From Streptomyces tropicalis (GTDB taxonomy: Bacteria > Actinomycetota > Actinomycetes > Streptomycetales > Streptomycetaceae): DNA of 64,000 bases. The notes below the pieces were generated by a model. It was given only the letters and a program-made list of their open reading frames with translations, made no database searches and was not told the DNA's origin. Positions within the stretch are counted from its first letter, which is position 1; the number at the start of each line of letters is the position of its first letter. A program made the translations under genes and the position numbers. Positions 7,301 to 15,543 of this stretch are shown here, in pieces. Where the stretch lies: contig NZ_JARJBB010000018.1 in assembly GCF_029269835.1 (NCBI RefSeq), positions 57,311 through 121,310 on the forward strand, in the 5' to 3' direction.

Positions 7301-8409
7301 ACTCGTCACTGTCGTCGTCCGTCGCGGAACGGGCCGACGGATCAACCGTGAGGATCGGCGCCCTCGTTCCGCTGACTCGGCCCGGCTGGGCCGAGGCGGG
7401 CCGGCACCTGCTCGCCGGTCTCGAGACAGCCGTCCGCGAAGTCAATGACACCGGCGGGATCGCCGGAAGGCCACTCGAACTGGTGGTCCGGGACACCGCG
7501 GCCGACCCGCAGAGGGCCGCGGCGGCCGTGGACGAACTGGCGCGCCTGGGGGTGGCCGCCCTGGCGGGGGAGTACCACAGCGTCGTCGCCCGCGCCGCCG
7601 CCGCCCGGGCCGACGCCCTCGGCCTGCCGTTCCTCTGCTCGTCGGCGGTTCTCGACGCGCTCACCGAACAGCCGACGGAGTGGGTCGCGCGCCTCTGCCC
7701 GGCGCAGTCCCACGGCTGGCAGATCTACGCGGACTTCCTCCTCGGCGCGGGCCACCGCCGCATCGCCGTGGCTGCCCAGGCGAGTGTCTACTGGGCGGCT
7801 GGGACCCGGATTCTGCGGGACTGCCTTGCCCCACGCGGCGGCACCGTCGTCGAACTCGACATGGGCAGGCTCGCTCCCGCGGCCGTGTGCGACGAACTCG
7901 TCCACCATCGCACGACAGCCCTCCTCCTTCTGGCCGGCCACCCGGAGCCGGCGGTGTCGATCGTCCAGTCCGTCCGCCGTGACGAGCGCCTCGCCGAGAT
8001 CCTGATCGGCGCTCCGGCCGGGCAGCCGGAGTTCGCCGAATGGGCGGCGCTGCTGGGCGACGACGGCTCGGCGATCCCGTTCCTGCGCTACCTGCCCGAG
8101 CGTCTCGGCCCGCTCGGTGCACGAGTCGGGACGGCCCTCCGGGAACGGCTGGGCGCAGCACCCTCGTTCGTGGCCTTCGAGGGCTACGACACGGTGGCCG
8201 TCCTCGCCGATGTGCTGCGCTCGCACGGCGCGGACCGGGCGCGCATCGCCGAATCCTGGCCGCGGGTCGACGTCGAGGGCACCCGCGGGCGGATCCGGTT
8301 CTCCCGCGCGCCGGGCATCGGCGTGTGGCAATGGACGTGGGCGTCGGTCCAAGTCGTCGATCGGGATCCCGCGGAGCCCGATCGCCTCCGGATCCTTCAC
8401 GTCGGCTGA
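7297..8409 (+). CDS. Periplasmic-binding-protein-like (LivK/AmiC-type) protein without signal peptide
   Basis: 370-aa protein of the branched-chain amino-acid binding protein / AmiC fold (type I periplasmic-binding domain). The start VRIGALVPLTRPGW..A..HLLAGLETAVREVNDTGGI and the segments ELVVRDTAADPQ and FLCSSAVLDAL match that family. There is no signal peptide or lipobox and no adjacent permease or ATPase, so a cytoplasmic ligand sensor similar to AmiC, or an orphan, is more likely than a transporter subunit. No regulator partner such as an AmiR-like antiterminator is nearby. ATG at 7297 has GGGGGAGAC 9 nt upstream. A bidirectional terminator follows. Confidence 0.8.
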   Translation: MNSSLSSSVAERADGSTVRIGALVPLTRPGWAEAGRHLLAGLETAVREVNDTGGIAGRPLELVVRDTAADPQRAAAAVDELARLGVAALAGEYHSVVARAAAARADALGLPFLCSSAVLDALTEQPTEWVARLCPAQSHGWQIYADFLLGAGHRRIAVAAQASVYWAAGTRILRDCLAPRGGTVVELDMGRLAPAAVCDELVHHRTTALLLLAGHPEPAVSIVQSVRRDERLAEILIGAPAGQPEFAEWAALLGDDGSAIPFLRYLPERLGPLGARVGTALRERLGAAPSFVAFEGYDTVAVLADVLRSHGADRARIAESWPRVDVEGTRGRIRFSRAPGIGVWQWTWASVQVVDRDPAEPDRLRILHVG

Positions 8410-8436
8410 GGGAGCACGGAGGCCCGACTGCCCGGA

Positions 8437-8473
8437 TCCCGCAGCGGGACGATCCGGCCGTCCCGCTGCGGGA
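8437..8473. terminator. Bidirectional hairpin terminator
   Basis: TCCCGCAGCGGGAC (8437-8450) pairs perfectly with GTCCCGCTGCGGGA (8460-8473) across a 9-nt loop, between two convergent genes. Confidence 0.8.
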
Positions 8474-8485
8474 GTCGGACACGCT

Positions 8486-9619
8486 CTAGGCCGGCGCCGC
8501 CGCCCGTGAGGTGTCCGGGGCCGGGGGAGCGGTCGTGGGGGCCGGGACGGCCGGGAGCAGGGGGCCGGCCGAATGGGTCCGCTGGGCCGGGAGCGTCACC
8601 GGGCGCACCGGCCGCGGGCCCGACACCACCGCGTAGTCCTGACCCAGGAAGGGCGGCACGATCCGCCCGGGATCCTCGCCCAGCGCCAACTGCACGGCGG
8701 CCCACGGGGCGTTGAGGCCGCACAGGGACAGCTGGTGCAGTCCGCCCGCCGGGCGGCTGTTGACGTCGAGCAGCACCGGCCGGTCGCCGTACATCCGGAA
8801 CTGGATGTTGGACAGGTAGTGCAGGCCGAAGCCCTCCGCGATCAGCCGGGCCGGCGCCAGCCACTGCTCGTGCAGGGTGAAGCCGCGGCGCCGCCCGTGC
8901 TTGGTGCGCCCCACGGCCAGCCGGATCCGGTTGTCCGGGCCGGTCAGGCAGTCGACCGACACCTCCGGCTGTTCCAGCCGCGGCATGACCAGCCAGTCGA
9001 CCTCCTCCTCCGCCTGCTCCAGCGCCCGCAGCACCAGATCGAGCTGCACGTAGGGGCTCGGGAAGCCGTCCAGCTGTGCCAGCGAGAAGGGGGTGCGGGT
9101 GAGGACGCGGAAGCCGACCCCGCCCGCGCCGGACGCAGGCTTGAAGCAGGCCCGGTGCCCGGCACCCTCCAACTCCGCGACTGCGGAGCGGAGTTCGTCG
9201 GCGTTGCGGACCCGCCACCACGGCGGCACCGGCACCCCCACCGAGCGGACCGCCTCGTACGCGGTCGCCTTGTCCTCGAAGACGGCCACGGCCTGCGGGG
9301 TCGGGGCGAGCAGCGCCGTGCCCACGGCGGCGAAGTCGGCGCGGTGCGCCACGATCGCGGCCTGGTGCAGCCGCGGCACGAACACGTCGATGCCGCGCCG
9401 CAGGCACTGGTCGAGTGCGTACTCGACGTACGCGGCCGGGGACAGGCCCTCGGGCTCCGGCTCGGCGGTGTCGGCGGCGGCCAGGACGGGGGAGTCGGGG
9501 TCGCCGTGCGTGGCGTGGATCTCCACCGCCCGGTCGGCCGGATTTCTCCGCAACTGGTCCATGAAGAACACGTTCTCCGCGTACGTGCGGTTGAGCCAGA
9601 CGCGTACGCGAGAGACCAT
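8486..9619 (-). CDS. ATP-grasp domain protein (carboxylate-amine ligase-like)
   Basis: 377-aa ATP-grasp protein. The central domain shows the lysine strand ACFKPASGAGGVGFRV (glycine-rich phosphate loop), an acidic stretch EVDWLVMPRL, and the metal-binding end VLLDVNSRPAGGLHQ. The N-terminal pre-ATP-grasp part (VWLNRTYAENVFF) and a Pro/Ala-rich disordered tail (about 340-377) flank it. Members join a carboxylate to an amine through an acyl phosphate; the substrates are unknown. ATG at 9619 has AAAGGCGG 7 nt upstream and is preferred to a GTG at 9637. It stands alone, convergent with the gene at 7297. It is unrelated in sequence detail to the ATP-grasp ligase at 31892. Confidence 0.85.
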   Translation of the reverse strand: MVSRVRVWLNRTYAENVFFMDQLRRNPADRAVEIHATHGDPDSPVLAAADTAEPEPEGLSPAAYVEYALDQCLRRGIDVFVPRLHQAAIVAHRADFAAVGTALLAPTPQAVAVFEDKATAYEAVRSVGVPVPPWWRVRNADELRSAVAELEGAGHRACFKPASGAGGVGFRVLTRTPFSLAQLDGFPSPYVQLDLVLRALEQAEEEVDWLVMPRLEQPEVSVDCLTGPDNRIRLAVGRTKHGRRRGFTLHEQWLAPARLIAEGFGLHYLSNIQFRMYGDRPVLLDVNSRPAGGLHQLSLCGLNAPWAAVQLALGEDPGRIVPPFLGQDYAVVSGPRPVRPVTLPAQRTHSAGPLLPAVPAPTTAPPAPDTSRAAAPA

Positions 9620-10024
9620 GCAGAGGCCGCCTTTCACGGTGCGCGGGCAGGGCGGAGCGGGCCGTGCCCGGCCAGGGGGGATGGAGGTACACCAAATCGC
9701 CCTGCACGAGGGAGAGTTGCGGGCGCGGTGTCGGGCCGATCATACGGCTTTCAATCGACCCGGCGTGCAACGCGCAGGTTACGGATTTCCGGACCCGCCT
9801 CGCCCCCTCTCCCGCGCTCCCCTCGTCCGCCGACCGCGCACCGCACCCCGTGGAGGCCGGCGGCGAGCCTGCCCCCGGCCCCACGCCAGGGCCGGGACGT
9901 GGCCTGAGCGGCGGCTTTCGGCCGTACGGCGGACGCGGCCCGCCCGGGTCCCGTCTTGTCCCGCGCCGCCGGGTGTGCTCTTGTGGTCCCGGCAGTGACT
10001 GCGACGGGCGACGAGGGGTGAGCG
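9620..10024. promoter_or_regulatory. Divergent intergenic region with promoter for the ATP-grasp gene
   Basis: No gene is visible in these 405 bp. On the minus strand TATGAT (9739-9744 on the plus-strand coordinates, read ATCATA) is a good -10 hexamer, giving a leader of about 110 nt before 9619. The rest is unremarkable. Confidence 0.4.
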
Positions 10025-10885
10025 GTGACGGGGACGGCCGGTGACGCCGGACAGCTGCTGGCCATCAGCGACCTGCACATCGCCTACGCCGAGAACCGCG
10101 CTCTCGTGGAGCGGATGACGCCCCGGTCGGACGCGGACTGGCTGCTGGTGGCCGGCGACGTGGCCGAGACCGTGGCCGACGTCCGCTGGGCCCTGAAGAC
10201 GCTCGCCGCCCGCTTCCACAAGGTCGTCTGGGCCCCGGGCAACCACGAGCTGTGGACCCACCCGCGCGACCCGGTCACCCTGCGCGGCACCGCCCGCTAC
10301 GACCACCTCGTCGCCCTCTGCCGCGACCTGGGCGTGATCACGCCCGAGGACCCCTACCCCGTCTGGGATGGCCCCGGCGGCCCGGTGGCCGTGGCGCCCC
10401 TGTTCCTGTTGTACGACTACTCCTTCCTGCCGGACGGCTGCGCGACCAAGGAGGAGGGGCTCGCGTACGCGCACGGCACCGGAGTCGTGTGCAGCGACGA
10501 GCACCTGCTGCACCCCGACCCCTACCCGACCCGGGACGCCTGGTGCCGGGACCGGGTCGCCGGGACCGAGCGCCGGCTCGCCGCCCTCCCCGACGACCTG
10601 CCCACGGTGCTCGTCAACCACTACCCCCTGCACCGCCATCCGACGGACGTGCTCCGGTACCCGGAGTTCGCCATGTGGTGCGGGACCCGGCTGACCGCGG
10701 ACTGGCACCGCAGGTTCCGGGTGGCCGCCATGGTCTACGGGCACCTCCACATCCCCCGGACCACCTGGCACGAGGAGGTCCGCTTCGAGGAGGTGTCGGT
10801 GGGCTACCCCCGTGAGTGGCGCAAGCGTCCCGAACCCCCGGGAAGGCTGCGCCGGATCCTGCCGGTGGAGGTCGGACCGCGTTGA
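10025..10885 (+). CDS. Metallophosphoesterase (calcineurin-like)
   Basis: 286-aa cytoplasmic phosphoesterase with the metal-binding set in order: SDLHIAY (about 15-21), VAGDVAE (about 43-49), APGNHELW (about 71-78), VNHYPLHRHP (about 198-207) and YGHLHIPR (about 239-246). It would hydrolyse phosphomono- or diesters with a two-metal centre; the substrate is unknown. GTG at 10025 has GAGGGGTGAGC upstream. Its stop overlaps the TTG start of the PPTase gene (TTGA), so the two are translationally coupled. An obvious idea is that it acts on phosphopantetheine, CoA-derived or nucleotide products, but nothing in the sequence shows this. Confidence 0.9.
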   Translation: MTGTAGDAGQLLAISDLHIAYAENRALVERMTPRSDADWLLVAGDVAETVADVRWALKTLAARFHKVVWAPGNHELWTHPRDPVTLRGTARYDHLVALCRDLGVITPEDPYPVWDGPGGPVAVAPLFLLYDYSFLPDGCATKEEGLAYAHGTGVVCSDEHLLHPDPYPTRDAWCRDRVAGTERRLAALPDDLPTVLVNHYPLHRHPTDVLRYPEFAMWCGTRLTADWHRRFRVAAMVYGHLHIPRTTWHEEVRFEEVSVGYPREWRKRPEPPGRLRRILPVEVGPR

Positions 10886-11556
10886 TCGAGGAGCTGCTCC
10901 CGGACTCGGTCGTCGCCGTGGAGGCGTACGGCGACGACGAGACCGACGGCGCCCCGCTGTACCCCGGGGAGGAGGCGCTGGTGGCGCGGGCGGTCGCCAA
11001 GCGCCGTCGCGAGTTCACCGCCGTGCGCGCCTGCGCCCGCCGGGCGATGGAGAAGCTCGGTGTGCCGCCGCAGCCGATCCTGACCGGCGAGCGGGGCGCC
11101 CCGCGCTGGCCGCAGGGCCTCGCCGGCAGCATGACCCACTGCGACGGCTACCGGGCCGCCGCGCTGGTCCGCGCCGCCGACCTGGCCTCCCTCGGCATCG
11201 ACGCCGAACCCCACGGCCCGCTCCCGGACGGGGTGCTGGCCACGGTCGCGCTGCCGGGCGAGCGGGAGCGGCTGGACCGGCTGGCCGCCGCGCATCCCGA
11301 AGTGCACGGGGACAGGCTGCTCTTCAGTGCGAAGGAGTCCGTCTACAAGGCGTGGTTCCCCCTGACCGGGGAGTGGCTGGACTTCGCGGAGGCCGACATC
11401 GCGATCGAGGCGGACTCCGGCGCGGGCGGCCGCTTCCGCGCCGAACTCCTCGTCCCCGGACCGGTGGTCGCCGGCCGCCGGCTCACCCACTTCACCGGCC
11501 GGTGGACCGTCGGGCGCGACCTCGTGGTCACCGCGGTGACGGTCCCCCACGTCTGA
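10882..11556 (+). CDS. Sfp-type 4'-phosphopantetheinyl transferase
   Basis: 224-aa Sfp/EntD-type transferase that moves 4'-phosphopantetheine from CoA to carrier-protein serines of PKS, NRPS and fatty-acid enzymes. Signatures are the substrate-binding MTHCDGYRAAAL, the Mg-binding LGIDAEP (the GIDxE motif) and FSAKESVYKAW near residue 150. The start is TTG at 10882 overlapping the upstream TGA, with GGAGGTC 10 nt before. The only other open-frame start would require a far-upstream ATG inside the previous gene. Size and context match the Svp/SCO6673 group as I remember it. It probably serves secondary metabolism genome-wide. Confidence 0.93.
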   Translation: MIEELLPDSVVAVEAYGDDETDGAPLYPGEEALVARAVAKRRREFTAVRACARRAMEKLGVPPQPILTGERGAPRWPQGLAGSMTHCDGYRAAALVRAADLASLGIDAEPHGPLPDGVLATVALPGERERLDRLAAAHPEVHGDRLLFSAKESVYKAWFPLTGEWLDFAEADIAIEADSGAGGRFRAELLVPGPVVAGRRLTHFTGRWTVGRDLVVTAVTVPHV

Positions 11557-11589
11557 CCCGGGCGGCACGCCCCCGGCCCGGCCGGCGGG

Positions 11590-11817
11590 TCACGGCCGCG
11601 GGCACCACGCGCGCAGGAGGTGGAAGAACTCCGCCTCGTTGCCCGTCAGGCCGGCGCCGGACAGGGCGTCCTCCGCCTCGGCGAGGACGGCGGGCGGGAC
11701 GAGGGGTGGCCGGCCGCCGTCCGGCGGGCCGTCGAAGGCGGCGCGCACCGTGTGCAGCAGCCGCAGATAGGCCTGGACGGCGGTGCGCTCGCGGTCGGTC
11801 AGTACGGCGGTCGGCAT
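11590..11817 (-). CDS. Small conserved-looking hypothetical protein (75 aa)
   Basis: 75-aa soluble protein (MPTAVLTDRERTAVQAYLRL...). It appears helical, with a Leu/Ala-rich first half and a C-terminal segment EAEFFHLLRAWCPRP. ATG at 11817 is well supported by GGGGAGAG 6 nt upstream. No known domain is recognised. It converges on the PPTase gene and lies downstream of the XRE regulator on the same strand, with a 130-bp gap. Confidence 0.65.
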   Translation of the reverse strand: MPTAVLTDRERTAVQAYLRLLHTVRAAFDGPPDGGRPPLVPPAVLAEAEDALSGAGLTGNEAEFFHLLRAWCPRP

Positions 11818-11951
11818 GTCGCTCTCCCCGGTCGGCGTCACACGGTCGCGCGCCCCGCCCCTCGCGGCGCGCGCGCACCGCCGCACGGCGGCGGCGCACT
11901 CCCAGCTTGCCGTCCGCCACTGACAATGCCCCGCCGGCGCGTGCCGCCGCG

Positions 11952-12608
11952 TCAGGACTCGGGGCGCCTGACGCTCTCCAGGAGCATGTCCAGCCACTCG
12001 GCGACCTTGTCGCGGTGCTGGTCGGTGGGGAGCTGCGCGGCCCGCCAGGCGATGCCGCGGACCCCGTGGTCCTGCAGAAGCCGTTCGAGCGGGTCGTCCT
12101 CGGCCGCGGCGGCCTGCCGCTCGGAGTCGGCGAGCCGCTGGAGGAGGTCCTGCTCGGTGCGCTGCAGGGCACCCGCCAGGGCCTCCGGGTCCTCGGCCGT
12201 CAGGAAGCCCGCGTGCACGCGGAAGAAGCGCTGGATGGCGTCGCAGTGCTCCATCGTGGGCCGCCGGTCGCCGTTGATGAGGGCGCCCGCCTGCTGGCGC
12301 GACATGCCCGCCCCGTCGGCGATCTCCTGCTGGGTGTAGCGTCGTCCGTTCGGCTTCAGGCGGGTGCGGCGCAGCAGGTCCAGACGCTGCAGGAACCGGG
12401 CCTGCACGTCCGGCTCGCCCGCGGCGCCGCCGTCGAGCAGCGCCCTGACCACCGGCTCGGGCACGCCGCAGGACGCGGACAGGCGCTCGGCGCCGAAGAC
12501 CTCCGCGCGGGGGACGCCCAGACGCTCGGCGAGTGCCGTGACGCGCGCGACGACGACCGGCAGCACGGCAGGCCCCCCGGTGCCCGGATCCTCGAAGCCA
12601 TCCGTCAC
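11952..12608 (-). CDS. XRE-type helix-turn-helix regulator
   Basis: 218-aa DNA-binding protein. The HTH lies near residues 80-115: RYTQQEIADGAGMSRQQAGALINGDRRPT, with the recognition helix around SRQQAGALING. The C-terminal half is an acidic and glutamine-rich helical region (EDPEALAGALQRTEQDLLQRLADSERQAAA) with no ligand fold I recognise. GTG at 12608 is chosen because AGGAG lies 8 nt before it; the frame continues to an upstream GTG at 12632. It is divergent from a MmyB-like sensor-domain gene that lacks its own HTH. Confidence 0.85.
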   Translation of the reverse strand: MTDGFEDPGTGGPAVLPVVVARVTALAERLGVPRAEVFGAERLSASCGVPEPVVRALLDGGAAGEPDVQARFLQRLDLLRRTRLKPNGRRYTQQEIADGAGMSRQQAGALINGDRRPTMEHCDAIQRFFRVHAGFLTAEDPEALAGALQRTEQDLLQRLADSERQAAAAEDDPLERLLQDHGVRGIAWRAAQLPTDQHRDKVAEWLDMLLESVRRPES

Positions 12609-12830
12609 CGACAGATCTCCTACGTCTCTCACAGGCTCTCACAAGCGGTTGCCGTGAACTCCCCGGAGGTTATCGGTTCGTTCGAACGCACATCCAGGTC
12701 TCGCCACAACTGTGGCCAATTTCAGCCGTCAACCAGCATGAAATGCCACGATAGTTGACACGGATCGCGTCCGGGAAGGAGGATCAAGGCGCCGCGTGAA
12801 GGCCGCAGAGGCAAGAGGGGTGACCTCCCG
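12609..12830. promoter_or_regulatory. AT-richer divergent control region with CGTTCGAACG palindrome
   Basis: This 222-bp gap is clearly lower in GC than its surroundings. It contains the perfect palindrome CGTTCGAACG (12679-12688) and several A/T-rich -10-like stretches in both directions, as expected of a shared promoter for the XRE gene and the MmyB-domain gene. Confidence 0.5.
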
Positions 12831-13502
12831 ATGGCAACTCAGGCAGGAGGGCAGCCGTCCGTGCCTCAGCCCGTGCCCGACAGTCCCGAGGTGCAGGCCT
12901 ATCTGCGGGACTGCGCCACGCTCCTGGAGGCCGTCTCCTTCCCGTCGTTCGTCGTCGACCACCGCTGGGACGTCCTGCTGTCCAACAGCGCGTTCGCGTC
13001 GCTCTTCCAGCGCGTCGGCCCGCACCCCACGGCGATGCCGAACGCCAACTTCCTGCGGTTCGTGCTCTTCCACCCCGACGCGGCCGGCGTGCTCGGCGAG
13101 CACGAGTCCCGGTGGTGCCTGCCGATGCTGGCACACTTCGCCGCGGCCGTGGACCGCTGCGGCCACGATCCCCAGCTCCAGTCCGTCCGGCGGGAGATCG
13201 CGCAGGACCCGATCATGGAGGCCGCCTACCGGCACGGGCTGCCGCACTGGATCCGCGCGGTCGGCGAGGCCGCCCTCGCCACCGACGGCGCGGTGCGTCC
13301 CCTGCTGCACCCCGACCCGCGCTGGGGTGCCACCGAGTGCCGCATCGTCGAGGAGACGCCGGGAGTGCTGCGCGAGCTGGGGTGCACGCGGTTCACGCTG
13401 GTCCTGCGCGACCCGCGCCGCCCGGCCCCGGCCGCGCGCGGACCGCAGGGCACCCGCCGGTCGGCCGGTCACCTCAGTGTGGTGCCCGCGCCGGAGTCCT
13501 GA
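12831..13502 (+). CDS. MmyB-like ligand-binding (PAS-fold) domain protein lacking an HTH
   Basis: 223-aa protein made almost wholly of the MmyB-type sensor domain: FPSFVVDHRWDVLLSNSAFA, NFLRFVLFHPDAAGVLGEHES, WCLPMLAHFAAAVDR and the C-terminal RFTLVLRDPR. In Streptomyces this domain normally follows an N-terminal XRE HTH in one protein of about 280 aa. Here the HTH is missing and the first 20 residues are a Gln/Pro-rich lead. ATG at 12831 has GAGGGG about 10 nt upstream. The divergent XRE gene may supply DNA binding, or this may be a stand-alone fatty-acid or ligand sensor. Confidence 0.8.
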   Translation: MATQAGGQPSVPQPVPDSPEVQAYLRDCATLLEAVSFPSFVVDHRWDVLLSNSAFASLFQRVGPHPTAMPNANFLRFVLFHPDAAGVLGEHESRWCLPMLAHFAAAVDRCGHDPQLQSVRREIAQDPIMEAAYRHGLPHWIRAVGEAALATDGAVRPLLHPDPRWGATECRIVEETPGVLRELGCTRFTLVLRDPRRPAPAARGPQGTRRSAGHLSVVPAPES

Positions 13503-13817
13503 CCCGGCCCCGCCGGCGTTCAGGCCGCCGACGGCGCCGGGTCCGCCGGAGCCGTCCACCCCCCGCGCGCGGCCCCGGCACACCCGTGGAACGGCGGCCG
13601 GTCCGTCGTACGGCAGGACGCGACCGACCCGCGCGGGGAGCGACGCCGGTACGGACCTCCGGCGGGACGCCGGGGAGCGGTCCCGGGCGGGACCGGCACG
13701 GTTCTGCGGCGGGACACCAGGGGGATGCGGCTCCGAGCGCACCCGGCCGGACCCGCGGCGGGAAGCGGAGGGGTGCGGCTCCGAGGGGCCGGGCCCGTGC
13801 GCCGCGTGGCGCCGTCG
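13503..13817. other. Gene-free region with degenerate repeats
   Basis: No convincing gene. It contains degenerate repeats, clearest as ATGCGGCTCCGAG and GTGCGGCTCCGAG (about 13723 and 13770), each preceded by a GGCGGGA-type segment. The region separates two convergent genes. Confidence 0.5.
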
Positions 13818-14600
13818 TCATCGCTCCGACACGACGAGGACCAGGGGGACGGAACGGCACGGCACCAGGCGCCTGCCGTCGGCGGCGGCCGGCCGGGCCC
13901 GCTCCAGCACCGCCCCGAAGTCCGGGCCGCGGGTGAGCGACCCCGCCAGGTGCGAAGGGTCCGCGGACGCGGCCACCCGCCCCCGCGCGTTCACCAGATG
14001 GGCGGCCCCCGGCAGTTCGCGCAGCAGGGGCAGCACCGCCGCCTCGAAGTGCCGCAGGTACACGTCGGCCGCGGCCACCCCGGCGAACCGGCCGGCCAGT
14101 TCCACCGGTACGGACAGGGTGAGGCTGTACTCGTCCGAGCAGAGGTAGTCCACATAGGGCCCGGCCACCGCCCGCAGCCCGGTGTCGCGGGGGAGTGCGA
14201 ACCAGTCCCAGTGCGTGTAGTCCGCGTAGGCGGACCGCCCCGGGTCGAGGTCGGGCAGCAGCGGCCGTACGTCCCCGCGCGCCGTGCTCTGCCACCACTC
14301 CAGCCACGCCGGCACGTCGGCCAGCAGCCCCGGCGCGGCGACGAAGCCGACCCCGGAGACCAGCTCCCCGCCTGCCAGGCGCCGGTGCAGCCCGGGCCGC
14401 AGCGCGGCGAGATCGGCCGTCGCCGGGCACCGGCCGCCCACGGCCACCCGGGCCAGGAGCGCCGCCGTCTCCGCGGCGGTTTCCGCGACCGCCTCGAAGA
14501 CCGCCTCCAGTGCCCGGCCGACGCGCGCCGCGGCGCGTTCCTCCGCCGGGCTGCCGGGCGGCGCGGCCGCCGCCCCGGCGGGTGCGGGGCTCCTGCTCAT
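13818..14600 (-). CDS. Cache-domain (PDC sensor) protein without membrane segment
   Basis: 260-aa protein whose central part resembles an extracytoplasmic-type Cache/PDC sensor: GVGFVAAP, WLEWWQ, DYTHWDWFALPRD, GPYVDYLCSDEYSLTLSVPV, GVAAADVYLRHFE and HLVNARGRVAASAD. No signal peptide or transmembrane helix is seen, so it is probably a soluble ligand sensor. It lies 36 bp downstream of the GntR gene on the same strand and probably in the same operon, divergent from a polyamine-type ABC importer. A role in sensing that importer's substrate is a reasonable inference. Confidence 0.75.
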   Translation of the reverse strand: MSRSPAPAGAAAAPPGSPAEERAAARVGRALEAVFEAVAETAAETAALLARVAVGGRCPATADLAALRPGLHRRLAGGELVSGVGFVAAPGLLADVPAWLEWWQSTARGDVRPLLPDLDPGRSAYADYTHWDWFALPRDTGLRAVAGPYVDYLCSDEYSLTLSVPVELAGRFAGVAAADVYLRHFEAAVLPLLRELPGAAHLVNARGRVAASADPSHLAGSLTRGPDFGAVLERARPAAADGRRLVPCRSVPLVLVVSER

Positions 14601-14636
14601 GGCGCTCTCCAGCGGACGGGACCGGACGGGATGCGG

Positions 14637-15440
14637 CTACAGGGCCAGGCGCACGGCGACGAGCCGTGCCGCCGAGGCGCGCACGCACCGCTCGGCCAGC
14701 GCGCGGGCCGCATCACGGGAGCCATCCTGCACGGCGCGGATCACGGCGCGATGACGTGTCGCGACTTCTTCACGATATTCGTCGTCGCCGAGCACGAGGC
14801 AGAGCAGCGCCCCGACGTCCGTCTGGAGGGCGATCTGCTCCCGGGTCAGCCGGGCCGACTGCGCGGCCGCCGCCAGCTCCACGTGGAAGCGCCCGTACAC
14901 CCGGCTGCGCTCCGCGGCCTCGCCCGCGGCGGCCAGTTCGGCGGCGGTGCGGTGCAGCGGGACGAGGTCGCCCGGCTCCGTGCGCTCCGCCGCGAGCCCG
15001 GCCGCGGTGCCCGACAGGGCGGCCCAGTGGTCGCCCAGGTCGCGCAGCTCCTCGGTGGACCAGCCGCGCAGCCGGGTGCGCAGCCGCTCGGCGCCGGGCC
15101 GCTCGGGCAGCGAGACGAAGCTGCCGCCGCCGCGACCGCGCCGGGTGGTCACCAGTCCCTGCTGGCGCAGGGCCATCAGCGCCTCCCGCAGGGTCACCGT
15201 GGACACCCCGAGCCGCCCGGCCAGTTCGCTCTCGCCGGGCAGCTGCTCCCCGTCGGCGAGCAGCCCGAGTTCGATGGCGTCGCCGATGCGGCGCACCACG
15301 GTCTCCACCCGGGCGCGGTTCTCCAGCGGCGCGAAGACGGCACCGCGCGACCCGGTGGGCCGGCCCGGCCGCCGGGACGGCCCCGCCACGCCGACCGCAC
15401 CGGTGCCGCCGTCCTTATCCCGTTGTTCCACGGCCACCAC
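14637..15440 (-). CDS. GntR-family (FadR/FCD) transcriptional regulator
   Basis: 267 aa in the longest reading. The winged HTH spans about 45-110 (ELAGRLGVSTVTLREALMAL as recognition region, QQGLVTTRRGRGGGSFV as wing). An FCD-type helical ligand domain follows (about 125-250, with RFHVELAAAAQSARL and RHRAVIRAV). Three starts are close: GTG at 15440, 15437 and 15431. The last has AAGG at good spacing and may be the true one. It is divergent from the ABC importer, and the inverted repeat ACTCAAG-N17-CTTGAGT between them is the likely operator. This is a local regulator of transport and of itself. Confidence 0.88.
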   Translation of the reverse strand: MVAVEQRDKDGGTGAVGVAGPSRRPGRPTGSRGAVFAPLENRARVETVVRRIGDAIELGLLADGEQLPGESELAGRLGVSTVTLREALMALRQQGLVTTRRGRGGGSFVSLPERPGAERLRTRLRGWSTEELRDLGDHWAALSGTAAGLAAERTEPGDLVPLHRTAAELAAAGEAAERSRVYGRFHVELAAAAQSARLTREQIALQTDVGALLCLVLGDDEYREEVATRHRAVIRAVQDGSRDAARALAERCVRASAARLVAVRLAL

Positions 15441-15451
15441 CTTGCCAGTTG

Positions 15452-15482
15452 ACTCAAGTTTTGCCCGGAGGCGGTCTTGAGT
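15452..15482. promoter_or_regulatory. Inverted-repeat operator for the GntR regulator
   Basis: ACTCAAG (15452-15458) and CTTGAGT (15476-15482) are perfect inverted repeats with 17 bp between. The right arm overlaps the -35 of the importer operon, a position suited to repression. Confidence 0.6.
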
Positions 15483-15505
15483 TTTGAACTATGACTTCAT
15501 ATGTT
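15477..15505 (+). promoter_or_regulatory. Promoter of the ABC importer operon
   Basis: TTGAGT (15477-15482), a 17-bp spacer and TATGTT (15500-15505) form a good -35/-10 pair. The expected start is about 15512, giving a leader of about 30 nt before the ATG at 15544. Confidence 0.6.
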
Positions 15506-15543
15506 TCCCCCCAACGTTCGAGAACGCCAGAAAGGTTCCCCGC

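Noticed and set aside
8486..9619. ATP-grasp gene as part of the PhzDE-type locus
   Set aside because: It is 17 kb away with unrelated operons between, and its sequence differs from the PGM1-like ligase.
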